Assembly (NCBI GenBank): GCA_019321725.1 | Contig: CM033112.1 | Location: forward strand, 23,714,509 to 23,778,508 | DNA length: 64,000 nt | DNA from: Paulownia fortunei | Taxonomy: Eukaryota > Streptophyta > Magnoliopsida > Lamiales > Paulowniaceae | Direction of reading: 5' to 3' | In this document: positions 1 through 11,722 of the stretch, one piece after another | Layout: each line of letters begins with the position of its first letter | Position numbering within the stretch: position 1 is the stretch's first letter | Program-made: the position numbers and the translations under genes | The notes under the pieces: generated by a model | The model's database searches: none | What the model was told of the DNA's origin: nothing | The model's input: the letters and a program-made list of their open reading frames with translations, nothing else

Positions 1-1136
1 TTTCATATTTATAATTTTAATAATAAGATTACTTATATATATTCATGTTAACACTTTACTAATGTTGAAATCTTTATATGTTAACAATAACTATATATTA
101 TATTTATGAAATATTTACTAATATACTTTACTAATAACCCTTAAATAATAATATAACAATTAAATAATATAGTTTACTAACATATTCTTAGATCTAATTT
201 AACTCATAAAGACATCTCTAGGTATTGACTCAGTAAGAGGATGAGAGCTTGCTCATTTGGGTCACAATTTCAATGGATTATTATGTAAAACATCGAATGC
301 TTAAAAATTCTCTACCTAAAGAGTGAAATAATATTATTAATGAAATAATTAACTGAAAATGAGACATAGATCTTAAAGTATTGAGATCAAGATTGATTAA
401 GATATGGAGGAAAGAGATGCAACTCAAGATGAAGAAATCATTATCTTTTAGAGGTCAAATTATACAAAATGTTTATTCAATATCATATGATCGTCCTGCA
501 ATTGGAGTTAGGAGAATGTCTCGTAGGACAAAGTTTTTCGAATTACTATTAACAATGTATCAGATATCAAGCATTGGCAATAATCAGTTCTTATTGAAGT
601 TATTTGGTAAATACTGTTGGAATAATATGTCACAACTTATATCAATAATTGATGATGAAGGTTTGAAGTTTTTTCTTGAATAATTTTTGTAGATATTTAT
701 GTTGAAGCAAAATAAAGGGTGCAAAATATTGTGCATGAGATTTCAACAAGCAATGACTATTACCAGTATGTATTGTTTTTAGGAAATGAAAGTATTTGTT
801 ATGCTTACAATCATGAAAGGGATGGTAAGTGTTGACATCAATGACCAGTACTTCAAGCTCCGATCAAGACATTTTTGAAGTTTCACATCAAAATGTTGAA
901 TGTGATGGTACTGGTGCAGAACCGCATAATTCATACACTGATGAATTGCCTAAGCTTGTCGATAGTTTTGGTGTTGAAGAACATGTTTATTCTGAATTCA
1001 ATGAATTTGATGATGATGATGATGATGAAGATGATGGGGTTGATATTGCTAACTATTGCGAAATTTGTGAATGCAAGTGCACACTAACATTAACAAATAA
1101 TAAAATGGATGAGTAAAGTATCATTTCTACGAGAAC
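1..1136. other. Unassigned AT-rich DNA with an acidic ORF
   Basis: No gene family was recognised here. Two plus-strand open frames exist: 381-683 (100 codons, basic, no motif recognised) and 829-1116 (95 codons). The second has a serine-rich start, a run of aspartates encoded by a GAT repeat near 1014-1034, and a short cysteine cluster (YCEICECKC) near its end. The Asp run could simply be a GAT microsatellite read in frame. The stretch lies just outside the Athila LTR and could be the end of another transposon. Whether either frame is expressed cannot be told from the sequence. Confidence 0.25.
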
Positions 1137-2375
1137 TGTGAATTATTAAATACTAAAATTCAGTTAACTCTAATTTTATTTAAACAATCGTAATGAGTGA
1201 GTGGCGATTAATACAAACTAAAATAAATTATCACTAAACTAATACGCAAACATAAATAAGGATGAACTTTAATGACTTTAAGACCTAAAATTATGATTTC
1301 CTCATAATTAGTCCGATTTGAATACTCAATCGCATCAATCTCAATTTATTTTTTTAGTTGATAGTTTAGAATTCCTCAATTATTCAACAGCCTATCCCAA
1401 GGTCTAATGAAAATTTTACCAATTGCTAACCCACTATATTCTTATATGAACACAATCAATAAATCATTGGGCTCTATGGATCTCAATCAAAAACTACACA
1501 AATCATACAAGTATATTCCTATCTTACATATAATTCATGATTTTTCTACACATAAAACTAGACACATATATCACCTCCTGGGTTAATATGATTAGCAAAT
1601 TATTCAATTAGTGGCCAAGTAATTGAAAGCATTAAAACCCATGTAGAAAACTCAACTAAATCAAATAAATATTTAATTGAATTGAAAGATAAATTCAAAT
1701 AATTCTAATTAGGTTACATTAAAACCCTAGATAAGAAACTTAGCCCCTAATCATATCAATCAAATCCATAGATAAATATGAATTCATGACAAAAGGTAAG
1801 AGAAAATGAGAAGAAAAGAAGAATTCTTAAATCTTGAAGAAGAAGCCCCAAATCTTGAATTTTGAAGCCTTGCTCTCTTCTCCTCTCATTTTTCTCTCTA
1901 TTTTTCGGCCAAGACCAGAACCCTAAATGTGTCTTGAAAGTTTTCTTTTTATAGTCCTCCAAAAGGAAACCTGAAAATCGGACTAAAAAAATGTGTTTTA
2001 AAATTTTCGTGAACTAGGGCCGCGACCCTAAACTGTCTGTCTCAGCCAAACTGAACTAGCGCCGCGACTCTAATTTCTGGGGCCATAGTTCCAAACTTTT
2101 TGTCCAATTGGCATCATGACTCCAAACAATCTGTCATTCTTTCTAACTGGCGCTGCAACTCTATTTTCAAGGGTCGTGGCTCCAATTTCTTGAGTTGTGA
2201 TATGACTTCCAAATTTTTTACAAATTTTTATTTTTTTTTCTAAATTTTCTTCTCCTTTCCATAAGATATACACAATAATATAAAAACACATAAAATCGAC
2301 ATAAAATACTTGAAGATAAACAAATTATTAAGTAAAAAAATATGAAATAGTTGGTATTAAACCAACTCCTCAAAT
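1137..2375 (-). repeat. Athila 3' LTR (approximate limits)
   Basis: The LTR is inferred from its position directly after the polypurine tract at 2388-2376 on the minus strand. A minus-strand TATA box (TATAAAAAG at 1953-1945) followed about 30 bases on by an AC-rich start region is consistent with the U3/R border. The U3 part (1990-2200) carries several short GCGACTCTAA-like units. No second LTR remains in the window for comparison, so the outer end near 1137 (TGTG on the plus strand) is a guess. Confidence 0.55.
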
Positions 2376-2388
2376 ACCCCTAAACTTA
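2376..2388 (-). other. Athila polypurine tract (plus-strand primer)
   Basis: On the minus strand this reads AAGTTTAGGGGT, preceded by GAGGACAAGCAAA. This is the usual Athila tract just before the 3' LTR, where it would prime plus-strand DNA synthesis. A second, similar tract (AAATTTGGGGGT, 3717-3705, preceded by GAGGACAATG) lies about 1.3 kb upstream, at the end of the extra ORF. The 2.4-3.7 kb interval between the two holds only AT-rich untranslated DNA with a short GT run near 2618. Confidence 0.6.
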
Positions 2389-3929
2389 AATATTTGCTTG
2401 TCCTCAAGCAAAACATAAAACCAAAAGAATAAGAACAAAACAAAACAAAACTAATAAGAATAACCTAACAAAAAAAAATTAAGTCATACCACCATTGAAT
2501 TATCATCCATCCTAAAAAATTACTAAAGGTTATAATTAAAAAAATAGCAAAAAGGTGATCATATCAACAATGCTAATGTATATGCTAATCTCGACTTAAC
2601 CTCATGATCTTAGGTGTGTGTGTGTGTATAGCCAATGCATCAAATCAAGTTTGTCTCCCAGATATGTTTATAAAGTAAAGCATTTTCAAAAAGATCTACT
2701 TTGATTGTGATGTGTTGATTCTTCCCAACTCCATAGGCTCATTTTTCACAGTAATCTCCACTAATGTAGATAACCACCGCAATAAGGATAAAAAAGGGCT
2801 TTCAAAGCTTGTAATGTATGGTTTGGGTAAGGGTAGATTATTTGGATAGTAAAGTGGCTCAAGATCACCCAAAATACAAATATTAGAAAATCATGTTGGC
2901 TTGCACATGCCTTTCAATCTTCCTATACTTTGCTTCCCTTTTATATGTATATATATATATTTAAGAATTTGTACACCCCGAACTTATGTTGTTTTGCTTT
3001 GCTAACAAGGGGCCATTTTTTTTCTTTTTTTTGCTTCTCATTTTTTCTCTTTTTTTTAAATAAGAAAGATCATACACAACATTTATCAATACCACCCAAT
3101 CCATATATATTTCTCCCACTTGTGAACATGATCTGTATATGAATGTGCAGGGTGAAGGGTAAAAATGTGGGCAAAAATATTGTAGGGCTAAGGGTAATTT
3201 GTAATGGGACAAATAATAAGGCTCATTTAGGCTCAAAGAGGACACTAGGAATAAATCATGAAAATTTGTAGGCTTTATTTGTTCTAGCGGTCCAAAGATG
3301 GTGTAAATCATTTCATACATGCTATGTCATCTAAGATTTCATCTTGACTAATACTCAAATGAGTTCTAGAGTTGGTGGGATCTTTAGGAAAATACCTATC
3401 CTCATAAACTGTCTCTAAGTACTCTAAATAAAATTCGACAACTAGCTATGTGCTCAATATAAACAAGAATCTTCAAAGTAAACCCAAATCAACACATAAA
3501 ACCAACAACCTGACATAACACACTTCAACATTCTAAATTTTTTTATCAACCCAGCAATCAAGTTCTTATCATTAGCACAAGATGACTCACAACGACACAA
3601 CTCATTTTTCAACTTTTTTTCAAATAGCCAACAAAGTAAACAACCTAACAACGCTAAACATTCCAATAGATAAAACTAAAACGACCAGGCAAAAGAACTA
3701 AAAATACCCCCAAATTTAAAATTGACATTGTCCTCGATAGCCAAGAAAAAAATAAAAGCGGAGGACTTCTCTATATGGTGAAATATCAGTGAGCAACATC
3801 ATTTGTAGGTGGCGACTCAGGAGTGAAACGAGGCATCTCAGGGGGCTCGGGAAAGGGTTTCGACGTGTCGCTCCACATGTATCACTTTAAGGCATGGTGA
3901 TGCTCCATCGAGTAAGATATGTAGGCCTC

Positions 3930-4944
3930 TATTCTTGAAATGTGACGGTTAGTCCGCCTGTTCTAACGAATAATATCAACATATAACATCTCAAGGGACA
4001 TTGAGAATGGTGGAGGAGGAGAAAACACAACACTTGCAGGAGAAAGCATAACAGGGGGTGCGTCCTCAGGCTCAACAATGGTAGATACATCAACAGGGGC
4101 TGATTAGCAGCAGTATAAGAGGGTGGTACGGGAGTAGAGGCGTTGTGATACCTATCAATGACGCAATGGTCAATAGCACTGGTGGGTGGTATAAACAACT
4201 TTGTGTTAGACCATTGAACTCCGGCCTGGTGACATAGGGCACAATAAGTGAGGGATGAGGTAAGCCACTGGTGGTGGTGCCCTGGAGAGTGTAAGATATG
4301 GAGTCCTGAATAACCCTACCACATTAATACTATGACCGTCTATGAGGGCATAGAGTAAGATGACATGATCTTTGGTCACATAACTAGTATGGGTGGTAGG
4401 CATCAATTTGGCACAAATAAAATAGTTTTAGGCTTTATTAGGCTTGCTCAACGAGGATGTAGAAAAGGAGACAAGTGTTCCTAGATCATGTGTAGACCCT
4501 GTCAACTCTATGCCCGAACTACATAAGGTAGCAAGGATTTGTTGCAAATCTACCTCCAATATTAGGGGATGGTACTCATCTACAAACTCCTGAGGTAGGC
4601 AGTAAATAGAGTTGATGTTTCTATAACTAAAAGAAACTTTCTAACCATGCACAAAAATAACATTGTTGTTGTGTTCATAGGCATTGACGTAGAATTCCTG
4701 CACCACCGTGAAAATAGCAGAGGTGAGCACAGAATGTAGTCCACTTTCTTTCAACAATTTAGGCTTGAATGTCACCCCGAGATTCATAATAAGATAACTC
4801 TAAACCTCTCTCTGGGATAAGTTTTTTCTTAGCGACAACCTTGTTGTATTTTGTTTCCATTGCCTCACTAACAATCCGACTCCGATCCCAAGTACGAGAT
4901 CCAGAAACAATGCCTTTTTCCTTAGCACTTTTCTTGGGAGGCAT
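3930..4944 (-). pseudogene. Athila second ORF (putative plant transposon protein), broken
   Basis: The minus-strand frame opens at 4944 with MPPKKSAKEKG, followed by an arginine-rich segment and the motif LIPERGLE. After a stop near 4759 the same protein can be followed in other frames: an FVHGKKVSFSY-like segment, INSIYCLPQEF near 4600, then MPTTHTSYVTKDHVILLYA at 4404-4350. These match the plant transposon-protein domain (Transposase_32 type) that Athila elements carry after pol. Its function is unknown; it sits where an envelope-like gene lies in some relatives. Several stops and frame changes make it a pseudogene. Confidence 0.7.
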
Positions 4945-6150
4945 ATTTAACGTGAAAGAAAAACTTCAAATAAAGTAAATCACAAACTCATAATATATAA
5001 TGTCCACTCACAATCTTAACACACCGCAAATCACGACAAATGATGCTTCAATGTACCAAAAAACCAACCACAATCCAAGAAGAAAATATCAATAGCAAGC
5101 CACAACAACCATAATTAGCTCAACTGCAAAGACCCAAATTAGCATAGGCTTATGAACATAGTAAGATAAACAATGAACCTTTAGAACAAGAACAAGTATC
5201 AGGTGTTTGATAGAATGCCCACATGAATTACAATGATAGACAAGTCCAACTTAAGTTGGGCAACAACTCAAAAATGCTAATTTAACCTCAATGCATAGCA
5301 ACATGTCTGGCTAAAACTTTAGAAATAAACAAAAGTAAGAAATCTAAGAGAGACTTACAAACCAAAAGACATAGGCCACCATTAGAAAACAACATCAGAG
5401 TTGTATGAAGAAGCACCAAGATTATGGAGGCACATGAAATAGATGGCTTGGGCAGGGGTGCTGATGGTGGTGGATGGTGGCGAAGGGTGGTAGCAATAAA
5501 GAGGTTGATTGGTGGTAGTGGAATTTGGAATTTATGGAGAGAGGTTAAAGATTTAGGAGAAATGGGAGTAAAAGATTTAGGATAGAACAATGGGGTGGAT
5601 GGTTTGGTGGTGTTGTGGTAGAGATTGGCTGTAGTGGAATTTGGGATTTATGGAGAAAGGTTAGGGATTTGGGAGAAAGGGGACTGAGGGATTGAGAGAG
5701 AAAAATGACGAACTATGGTGATGATTTTTTTTTACGAGCAAGGGTCGCAGTGCTTGTTTTGGACAGCAAAAAAGGGAAAATTTTTAGGAAGGCACCGCGA
5801 CGCCTCTTTTTAGCACTACGATGCTAAATGCACTGGACAGTCTAACAACACTCGTGTTGTAACTCTGGGTTTGGGCACCGTGGCGCCTACTCAATTTTTA
5901 TTTTCAAGTATTATGTAGTGGGTCTAAAAATTGTGCTGCAACTCTAAGAAATTAGGACCGCAGCTCCATTATCAAAATTTGTTTGTGTTGTGAGGATTCT
6001 ATATTCGAATTTAACCTACAACTAAAATAAAGAGATGAAGATTATGATACTAAAATTTTGGCTTATAGAAAACTAAGAATCTACTCCTAGACTATATAAA
6101 AGATGTAAATGCGAGAAAAAAAATGAAAACTTTTATACAACTTGAGTTGC
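4945..6150 (-). other. Athila spacer between integrase and second ORF
   Basis: No coding potential is recognised here. The segment 5740-5970 carries repeated short motifs with GCGACGC, GGCGCC and GCAACTCTAA, resembling motifs in the LTR near 1990-2200. Short open frames in 5288-5590 are proline/leucine-rich and look incidental. Confidence 0.5.
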
Positions 6151-7368
6151 CTCGCAATAAGTGCTTGATTTATAATCTTCAATTTGACTCTTGGTGAGGT
6201 CCATGAGGGTGGTTCATAAAGAGTGATGGTAGACTTTTGCAAATCCCCTACATATTCAATTAAAGCCTTGAGCCTTTGGCCATTGACTTTAAATTTTCAA
6301 TTCTCACTTTGAATTTCAATAGCACCATGTGGGAAAACTTGGACCACTGTGAACGGTCAAACCACCTTGATCATAGCTTACCTGGAAATAACCAAAAACT
6401 AGAGTTAAACAATAAATTTTTTTGACTCGAAATAAACTCTGATAGCAAAATATGCTTATCATGCCACTTCTTGGTGCGCTCTTTGTACAACTTGGCATTT
6501 TCATAAGCCCATTGGCACAATTCATCCAATTCATTCAACTGTAGCTTTCGATTTTCACCACCTACTTATAGATTGAAATTTAGCTTTTTAACCACCCAAT
6601 ATGCTTGATGCTCTAACTCTACAGAACGGTAAGGTGACATACCTATTGGGGTCTTATAAGCAGTTCGGTATGCCCAGACTGCATCATCAAGTTTCTTAGA
6701 CTAATCTTTTCAAGATGAGCTTACTGTTTTCTCTAGAATCCACTTCAGCTCTTTATTAGAAATCTCAACTTGGCCACTAGTTTACGGATGGTAAGCAGTA
6801 GCAATTTTATGAGTGACCCCATATTACCCTAAGAGACTGGCAAGCTGTTTGTTACAAAAATGCTTCATTTCATCACTGATAATGGTCCTTGGTGTCCCAA
6901 ATCGATTGAAGATGTATTTTCGCAAGAAATTTATCACCACATTGGAATCATTAGTAGGCAATGCAACTGCTTCAACCTATTTAGAAACGTAATCCACCAC
7001 CATAAGGATATAGATATTATTATAAGAATGTGGAAAAAGTCATATAAAGTTAATGCCCCATACGTCGAATAACTCAACTTCAAGGATGTTGTTAAGAGGT
7101 ATCTCATGTCTCCTTGAGATATTTCCAATTCATTGGCATTTATCCCATGCAACCATGAAAGCTTGAGCATCTCTAAACAGTGATGCTAGTAGAAACCTGA
7201 CTCAAGAATCTTAGCTGTAGTTCTGTTTCCTCCAAAATGACCACCATACAATGATGAGTGACAATGGTAAAAAATACTCGAAATCTCATCATCAGGGACA
7301 CACCTCCTTATGATTTGATCCACACAATGCTTATACAAAAAAGGGTCTTCCCAAAAGTAATGCCTCAC
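6150..7368 (-). pseudogene. Athila integrase, broken
   Basis: The minus-strand frame starting at 7368 gives an N-terminal zinc-binding type segment (CHSSLYGGHFGGNRTTAKIL). The catalytic core follows in pieces: VWGINFIGPFP near 7060, VVDYVSKQVEAVALP near 6990, and the TSGQVEISNKELKWILE block near 6780-6720 carrying the catalytic Glu. In the first block the usual catalytic Asp (GIDF) is Asn (GINF). Stops and frame changes interrupt the core. The protein would have joined element cDNA to host DNA; this copy could not. Confidence 0.8.
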
Positions 7369-7392
7369 ATCTGAAATAAATTTCTTCTTTTG

Positions 7393-8830
7393 TTAACGTG
7401 TTTGATCAGGTGGATACACATTACTAGCCAAATAGTTCACAAAGTCTGCATACCAAGAAAGTTTTATAGTGGTGATTGAGAAGAGCTGCTCATCAGGGAA
7501 TGTCTCATTGATAGGGGCTTTTGTGCTTTCATATTTATCATATGGCTCTAACTGAGATAAGTGATCCGCAACTAAGTTTTCAGTTCTCTTCTTATCTCTA
7601 ATCTCCAAATCAAACTCTTGCAACAACAATACCCATCGAATTAGCCTTGGTTTTGCATCCTTTTTATCAATCAAATATTTAATGGCACAATGGTCAGTAT
7701 AGATTATCACATTGGTGCCAATCAAATATGAGCGGAATTTGTTAAAAGCAAAAACCACAGCTTAAAGCTCATTCTCAGTGGTGGCATAGTTCATCTACGC
7801 ATCGGTTAGTGTTCGACTAGCATAATATATAACAAGAAATTTTTTAACTTTGCGTTATCCCAACAATGCTCCAATGGCATAATTACTTGCATCACACATT
7901 AGCTCGAAATGTAAGGTCTAGTCTGGAGCAACCATGATAGGGGCTGATACCAATGCAATTTTTAAATGCTAGAATGCATCAAAACAATATTCATCAAACT
8001 TAAAAAGTATGTGAAGAGTACAAAGAGGTTTTGTAATTTTGGAGAATGTTTTATGAAACGTTTGTAAAATCCAACATGCCTTAAGAAACTCCGATCTCCT
8101 TTAACTAACGTTGGTGAAAGTAATTTCTCTATGGTTTCAATCTTTGCACGATCGACTTCAATTCCATTTACTGAAACCTTATGTCCTAAAACATTGCCTT
8201 TCTGAACCATGAAGTGACATTTCTCCCAGTTAAGGACCACATTGGTTTCTTCGCACCGTTTGAGAACTAGGGTCAAGTGTTGCAAGCACGAATCAAAAGA
8301 ATCACCAAAAATAGAAAAGTCATCTATGAATATCTCAATAAAATATTCCATAATATCAGAAAAGATAGCCATTATGCATTACTAAAAAGTAGCCGATGCA
8401 TTGCACAAATCAAATGGCATGTGTCTAAAAGCAAATGTGCCATAAGGACATGTAAATATGGTCTTTTCTTGATCTTCAGGTGCTATGGAAATCTGATTAT
8501 ATCATGAATATCCGTCTAGGAAACAATAAAAAGAATGATCAGCTAACCTATCCAACATTTGATCAATAAAGGGTAGAGGAAAGTGATTTTTCCTAGTAGT
8601 TTTATTTAACTTCATATAGTCCATGCATATGCACAAATCGGTTACAATTCTAGTGGGGATTAATTCATTATTATCATTTCTATTACAGTTATCCCACTTT
8701 TCTTAGGTACTACTTGTACAGGACTTACCCAAACGCTATCACAAATAGGATATATAATACATGCATCGAGTAGTTTCAACATCTCAGCTCTTACCACCTC
8801 TTTCATATTCGGATTGAGTCAATGTTGATG
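7393..8830 (-). pseudogene. Athila reverse transcriptase and RNase H, broken
   Basis: The RT starts near 8830 with a degraded NPNMKEVV segment, passes the palm motif FIDDFSIFG at about 8330 (F-I-D-D, the Athila form of YxDD) and the segment NWEKCHFMVQKGNVLGHKV. RNase H follows at 7758-7393 with [12 protein letters not shown], the tether [13 protein letters not shown] and the ending VADHLSQLE. Frame breaks separate the palm from the thumb and from RNase H. The family copies genomic RNA into DNA in cytoplasmic particles. Confidence 0.85.
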
Positions 8831-9700
8831 CTCCACAGATGGCTTGTAGCTTTCTTCCATCAGTATCTTTTGCATGCAGATGGATGGACTTATACATTTG
8901 ATATCAGCTATAGACCATCCCAAGGCTGTTTTGTGGTCCCTTAGCACCCTCATTAGCTTTTTCTTCTGTTTATTATTCAAAGCAGCAGAAATGATAATAG
9001 GAAAAGTAGAAGCTTCACCTAAAAATACATACCTCAAGTGATTTGACAGTTGTTTAAGTTTAAGAGTAGGTGGTTTCACAACAGAAGGTACTGGATGTGT
9101 AGGGGCTTTGCCAAGATCTTTAATTAGTATCTTGATGAACATAGGTGGCATAGCATCTAGTTTATTCAAACACTTCGAGATCCGTGCATCATCATTTGTG
9201 TTTGCTCATCCCAAACAAACCTCAAGAGGATCTACAAGATAGCTTAATTGAAAGAATTTCTTTACACATTCTTCGATGGCATCCATTCTTAAGCAGCAAT
9301 CTTTCTCGTTTGGATATTATATTGCTTTGAAAACATTAAAAGTTACTTGCTCCTCTTGCACTCTCAAGATCAATTGGTACTTCTGCACGTCGATGAAGGT
9401 CCTTCCTATTGCCAAGAAAGTTCGACCAAGAATAATGAGGATCTTTTGGTCTTCCTCCATATCTAGAACAATGAAGTTTGTTCTGAAAATGAACTTATCC
9501 ACCTTTACTAGCACATCTTCAATTACTCCCCTCGAATACTTAATGGACTTATCAGCAAGTTACGGTGAGACTGTAGTCGGCTTTACTTCTCCAATCCCAA
9601 GCTTCCTATAAATAGAAAGAGACATCAATATCATATAGAGCTTTATCAAAAAATGAATTGCTAATGGTATAAGGAATTGTAAAACTCCCTAGGTCTTTTA
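8831..9700 (-). pseudogene. Athila protease and pre-RT linker, broken
   Basis: The minus-strand frame 9514-9317 (VEDVLVKVDKF, then ILGRTFLAIGRTFIDV) is the aspartic protease C-terminal half with its conserved LGRTFL motif. The active-site triad expected near 9620 (D-x-G-A-S in this lineage) is degraded to DIDVS. The frame 9169-8819 is the linker before RT (LRYVFLGEAS, ALGWSIADIKCISPS), a typical Athila segment. Confidence 0.75.
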
Positions 9701-10690
9701 GCTTAGATGGAAGCTTCCTTTGCAAGATAGCACTACACTCCTTAGTAAGTGCAAATGTCTCGTATTCTTTCGACTTTTGTTTGTTGGAGAGGATTTCTTT
9801 CATGAATTTTACATAGTTGGGCATTTGCTGTAAGGCGTCTGCAAAAAGAATATTAATGTGTAACTTTTTAAAGACATCCAAAAATTTAGAAAATTGCTTA
9901 TGTAATTTTTGTTTTTGGAAATGTTGAGGAAATGGGATTGGAGGCATGTATGGAGGAGGGTTGTTTGGAAACAACTTCGACTTAGGCTTCTCTACTTCTT
10001 TGTTTGGTGCTTCATTAGACTCCTCAATCGTACTCTCATTTTTTGAATTTTTTTGTTCATTGACTTTTTTTTCTAGCTCTGGGTAACTCTTTACCACTAT
10101 GCAAAGTAATGACCTGTACATTCTCCTTAGGGTTAGTCTCTGTGTTGCTAGACAATGACCCTTGAGGTCTTGCATACAGTATATTGACAATCTGGCCTAC
10201 TTGAACCTCCAAGTTTCGAATAGAGGTTGATTGACTCTGAATATAAGACTCTTGTTTCTGCAATGTTTCTGCCATAAATTGATTTGAAGTCACAAGTAGT
10301 TGGGTGAGAGCATCTTCTAGAGAGACTTTTGGTGGTTGTTGCGATTGATTTAGAGGCTGAAAATTTGATGATGGTGGTCTCACTGTGTTTTGCCCATTCC
10401 TCCATGAAAAGTTTGGATGGTTGCGCCATCCTGAACTGTAGGTGTTGGAGTATAGATTGTTCTGCTGTGTAGCACTGCAACAAATTGAGCTTGCTCTAGT
10501 TGAGATGGAGCAAATGGATTTCTAACTTGACACTCTATACTTGGGTGAGGACCATTGCAAAAATTGCATACCTCAACTGATATGGAAATCAGATTAGCAA
10601 CAAAAGAGCTAAGTTACTTAGACAATGTAGCAACTTGGGTAATGAGAACAGTAAGTGCGTCAACTTCATGAACTCCAAATACTTTCTTTG
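9606..10690 (-). pseudogene. Athila gag, 3' part
   Basis: Reading the minus strand from 10690, a Cys/His knuckle-like segment (VCNFCNGPHPSIECQV) near 10565-10520 is followed by an asparagine-rich stretch (WRNHPNFSWRNGQN) near 10430. Next come a helical segment with LEVQVGQI and TETNPKENVQVITLHSGKE (10210-10090), and a gag-protease linker (PNYVKFMKEILSNK, ECSAILQRKLPSKLKDLGS) down to 9606. At least two frameshifts are present, near 10480 and 10090. The N-terminal capsid part is missing because the copia LTR starts at 10732. Confidence 0.75.
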
Positions 10691-10731
10691 GTGCAATTCT
10701 CTTAGAAGGTCACTGATAAGCATTCGCAGAC

Positions 10732-11722
10732 TGTTGGGTTCGCATGATCCTTGGGTATATGCAGCAAAAAATTAAAAAATTTAAAAACATCATACCAAAA
10801 TAATTATAGTAATGCCCGGAATTCAATGCAATTTTTAACAATCTCGTAATTTCCAATGGCTATAATAAAATAATAAAAGTATCAATTTATACCTGACTAT
10901 ACACTCCGGTTATCATAAGGTATGAAACAATCAATTGCTAGCCCCTTTTTCTAAATTTGATTCACATGGATCCAAATGTTTCTTATCTAAAGTAGTCCAC
11001 ACTTTGAGCAAGAACACAAAATCAGAATTATGCTAACAATTTTGATTTCTTTTCTAATCTAGTTGATGAAGTGCGTATGGAAAATATTAATTCTCATTTT
11101 CAACTTATGATAAAAGAATTAACACTTAAATATTGAATTTCTTAGAGAAAAAGGACGATGAAGAAAATAATTTTCTTCTCTTAATTTTTATATGGCCAAA
11201 AATTATATGGATGTTTCTTCTTCTTACAATTTTTGGCCATGAGCTATATATAGGAGACTCAAAATTCCAAGAGTCTTACTCTTGGTATTTTTTGTCTCAT
11301 GTTGATTGCTTGGGAGAAATTTTAGTTGATCCAAAATTCTTCCAACTTTGTTCATTTCATATCTTTCAAAGATATTTAAGATTTCCCAAACATTCCAAAC
11401 TCTTGACTTTTCATCCTTTTTCAACCACCTTCATGGGCCTCTCCTAATGGGCCTTTGTGAATTGAGTTTGGACTCAAAAATAAATTCCACAATTAATCTA
11501 ATTAATTATCTCAAAAAGCCATTGACTCAAAACTAATTTAAGACTAAAGCCATAGAGACATATTCCATGATCACCATCAAATGCGTGACCATACCCCGTA
11601 GCTAAGCTATTAAAGATAAAAATAATCTATTTTATTAATATGATTTGAAAAAGATTATTTTTACAAATAAAAGAGTATAAAGGCCGCTCAATCTAATTAG
11701 TATGCCAAACACTACTCTAACA
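10732..11722 (-). repeat. Copia 3' LTR (991 bp), inserted in Athila gag
   Basis: The block begins TGTTGGG and ends CTCTAACA on the plus strand; read on the minus strand it is TGTTAGAG...CCCAACA. It is immediately preceded (minus strand) by the polypurine tract AAGTGGGAGAT (11733-11723), the standard copia junction of tract plus LTR. The left flank is Athila gag, so this copia entered the Athila copy. The partner 5' LTR is not in the window, so no target-site duplication can be tested. Confidence 0.8.

Larger units (their letters stand above)
1137..10731 (-). mobile_element. Athila-type Ty3/gypsy retrotransposon, decayed, 5' side missing
   Basis: In minus-strand order the element reads gag (near 10690-10057), protease, reverse transcriptase, RNase H, integrase (to about 6150), a spacer, a second ORF of the plant-transposon-protein type (4944 downward), a 3' untranslated stretch, a polypurine tract (2388-2376) and an LTR. 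The extra ORF after integrase and the RT/integrase wording are hallmarks of the plant Athila lineage. All frames carry stops and frameshifts, so the copy is dead. The 5' LTR and gag start are absent: a copia LTR begins at 10732 and no Athila sequence was recognised beyond it. The outer LTR edge near 1137 is uncertain by tens of bases. Confidence 0.85.

Noticed and set aside
1014..1034. Poly-aspartate tract as a functional acidic domain
   Set aside because: It is encoded by a pure GAT microsatellite in an ORF without any recognised partner domain.
5288..5590. 100-codon Pro/Leu/Ser-rich minus-strand frame
   Set aside because: It lies in the Athila spacer where no protein is expected, and shows low complexity with no family motif.
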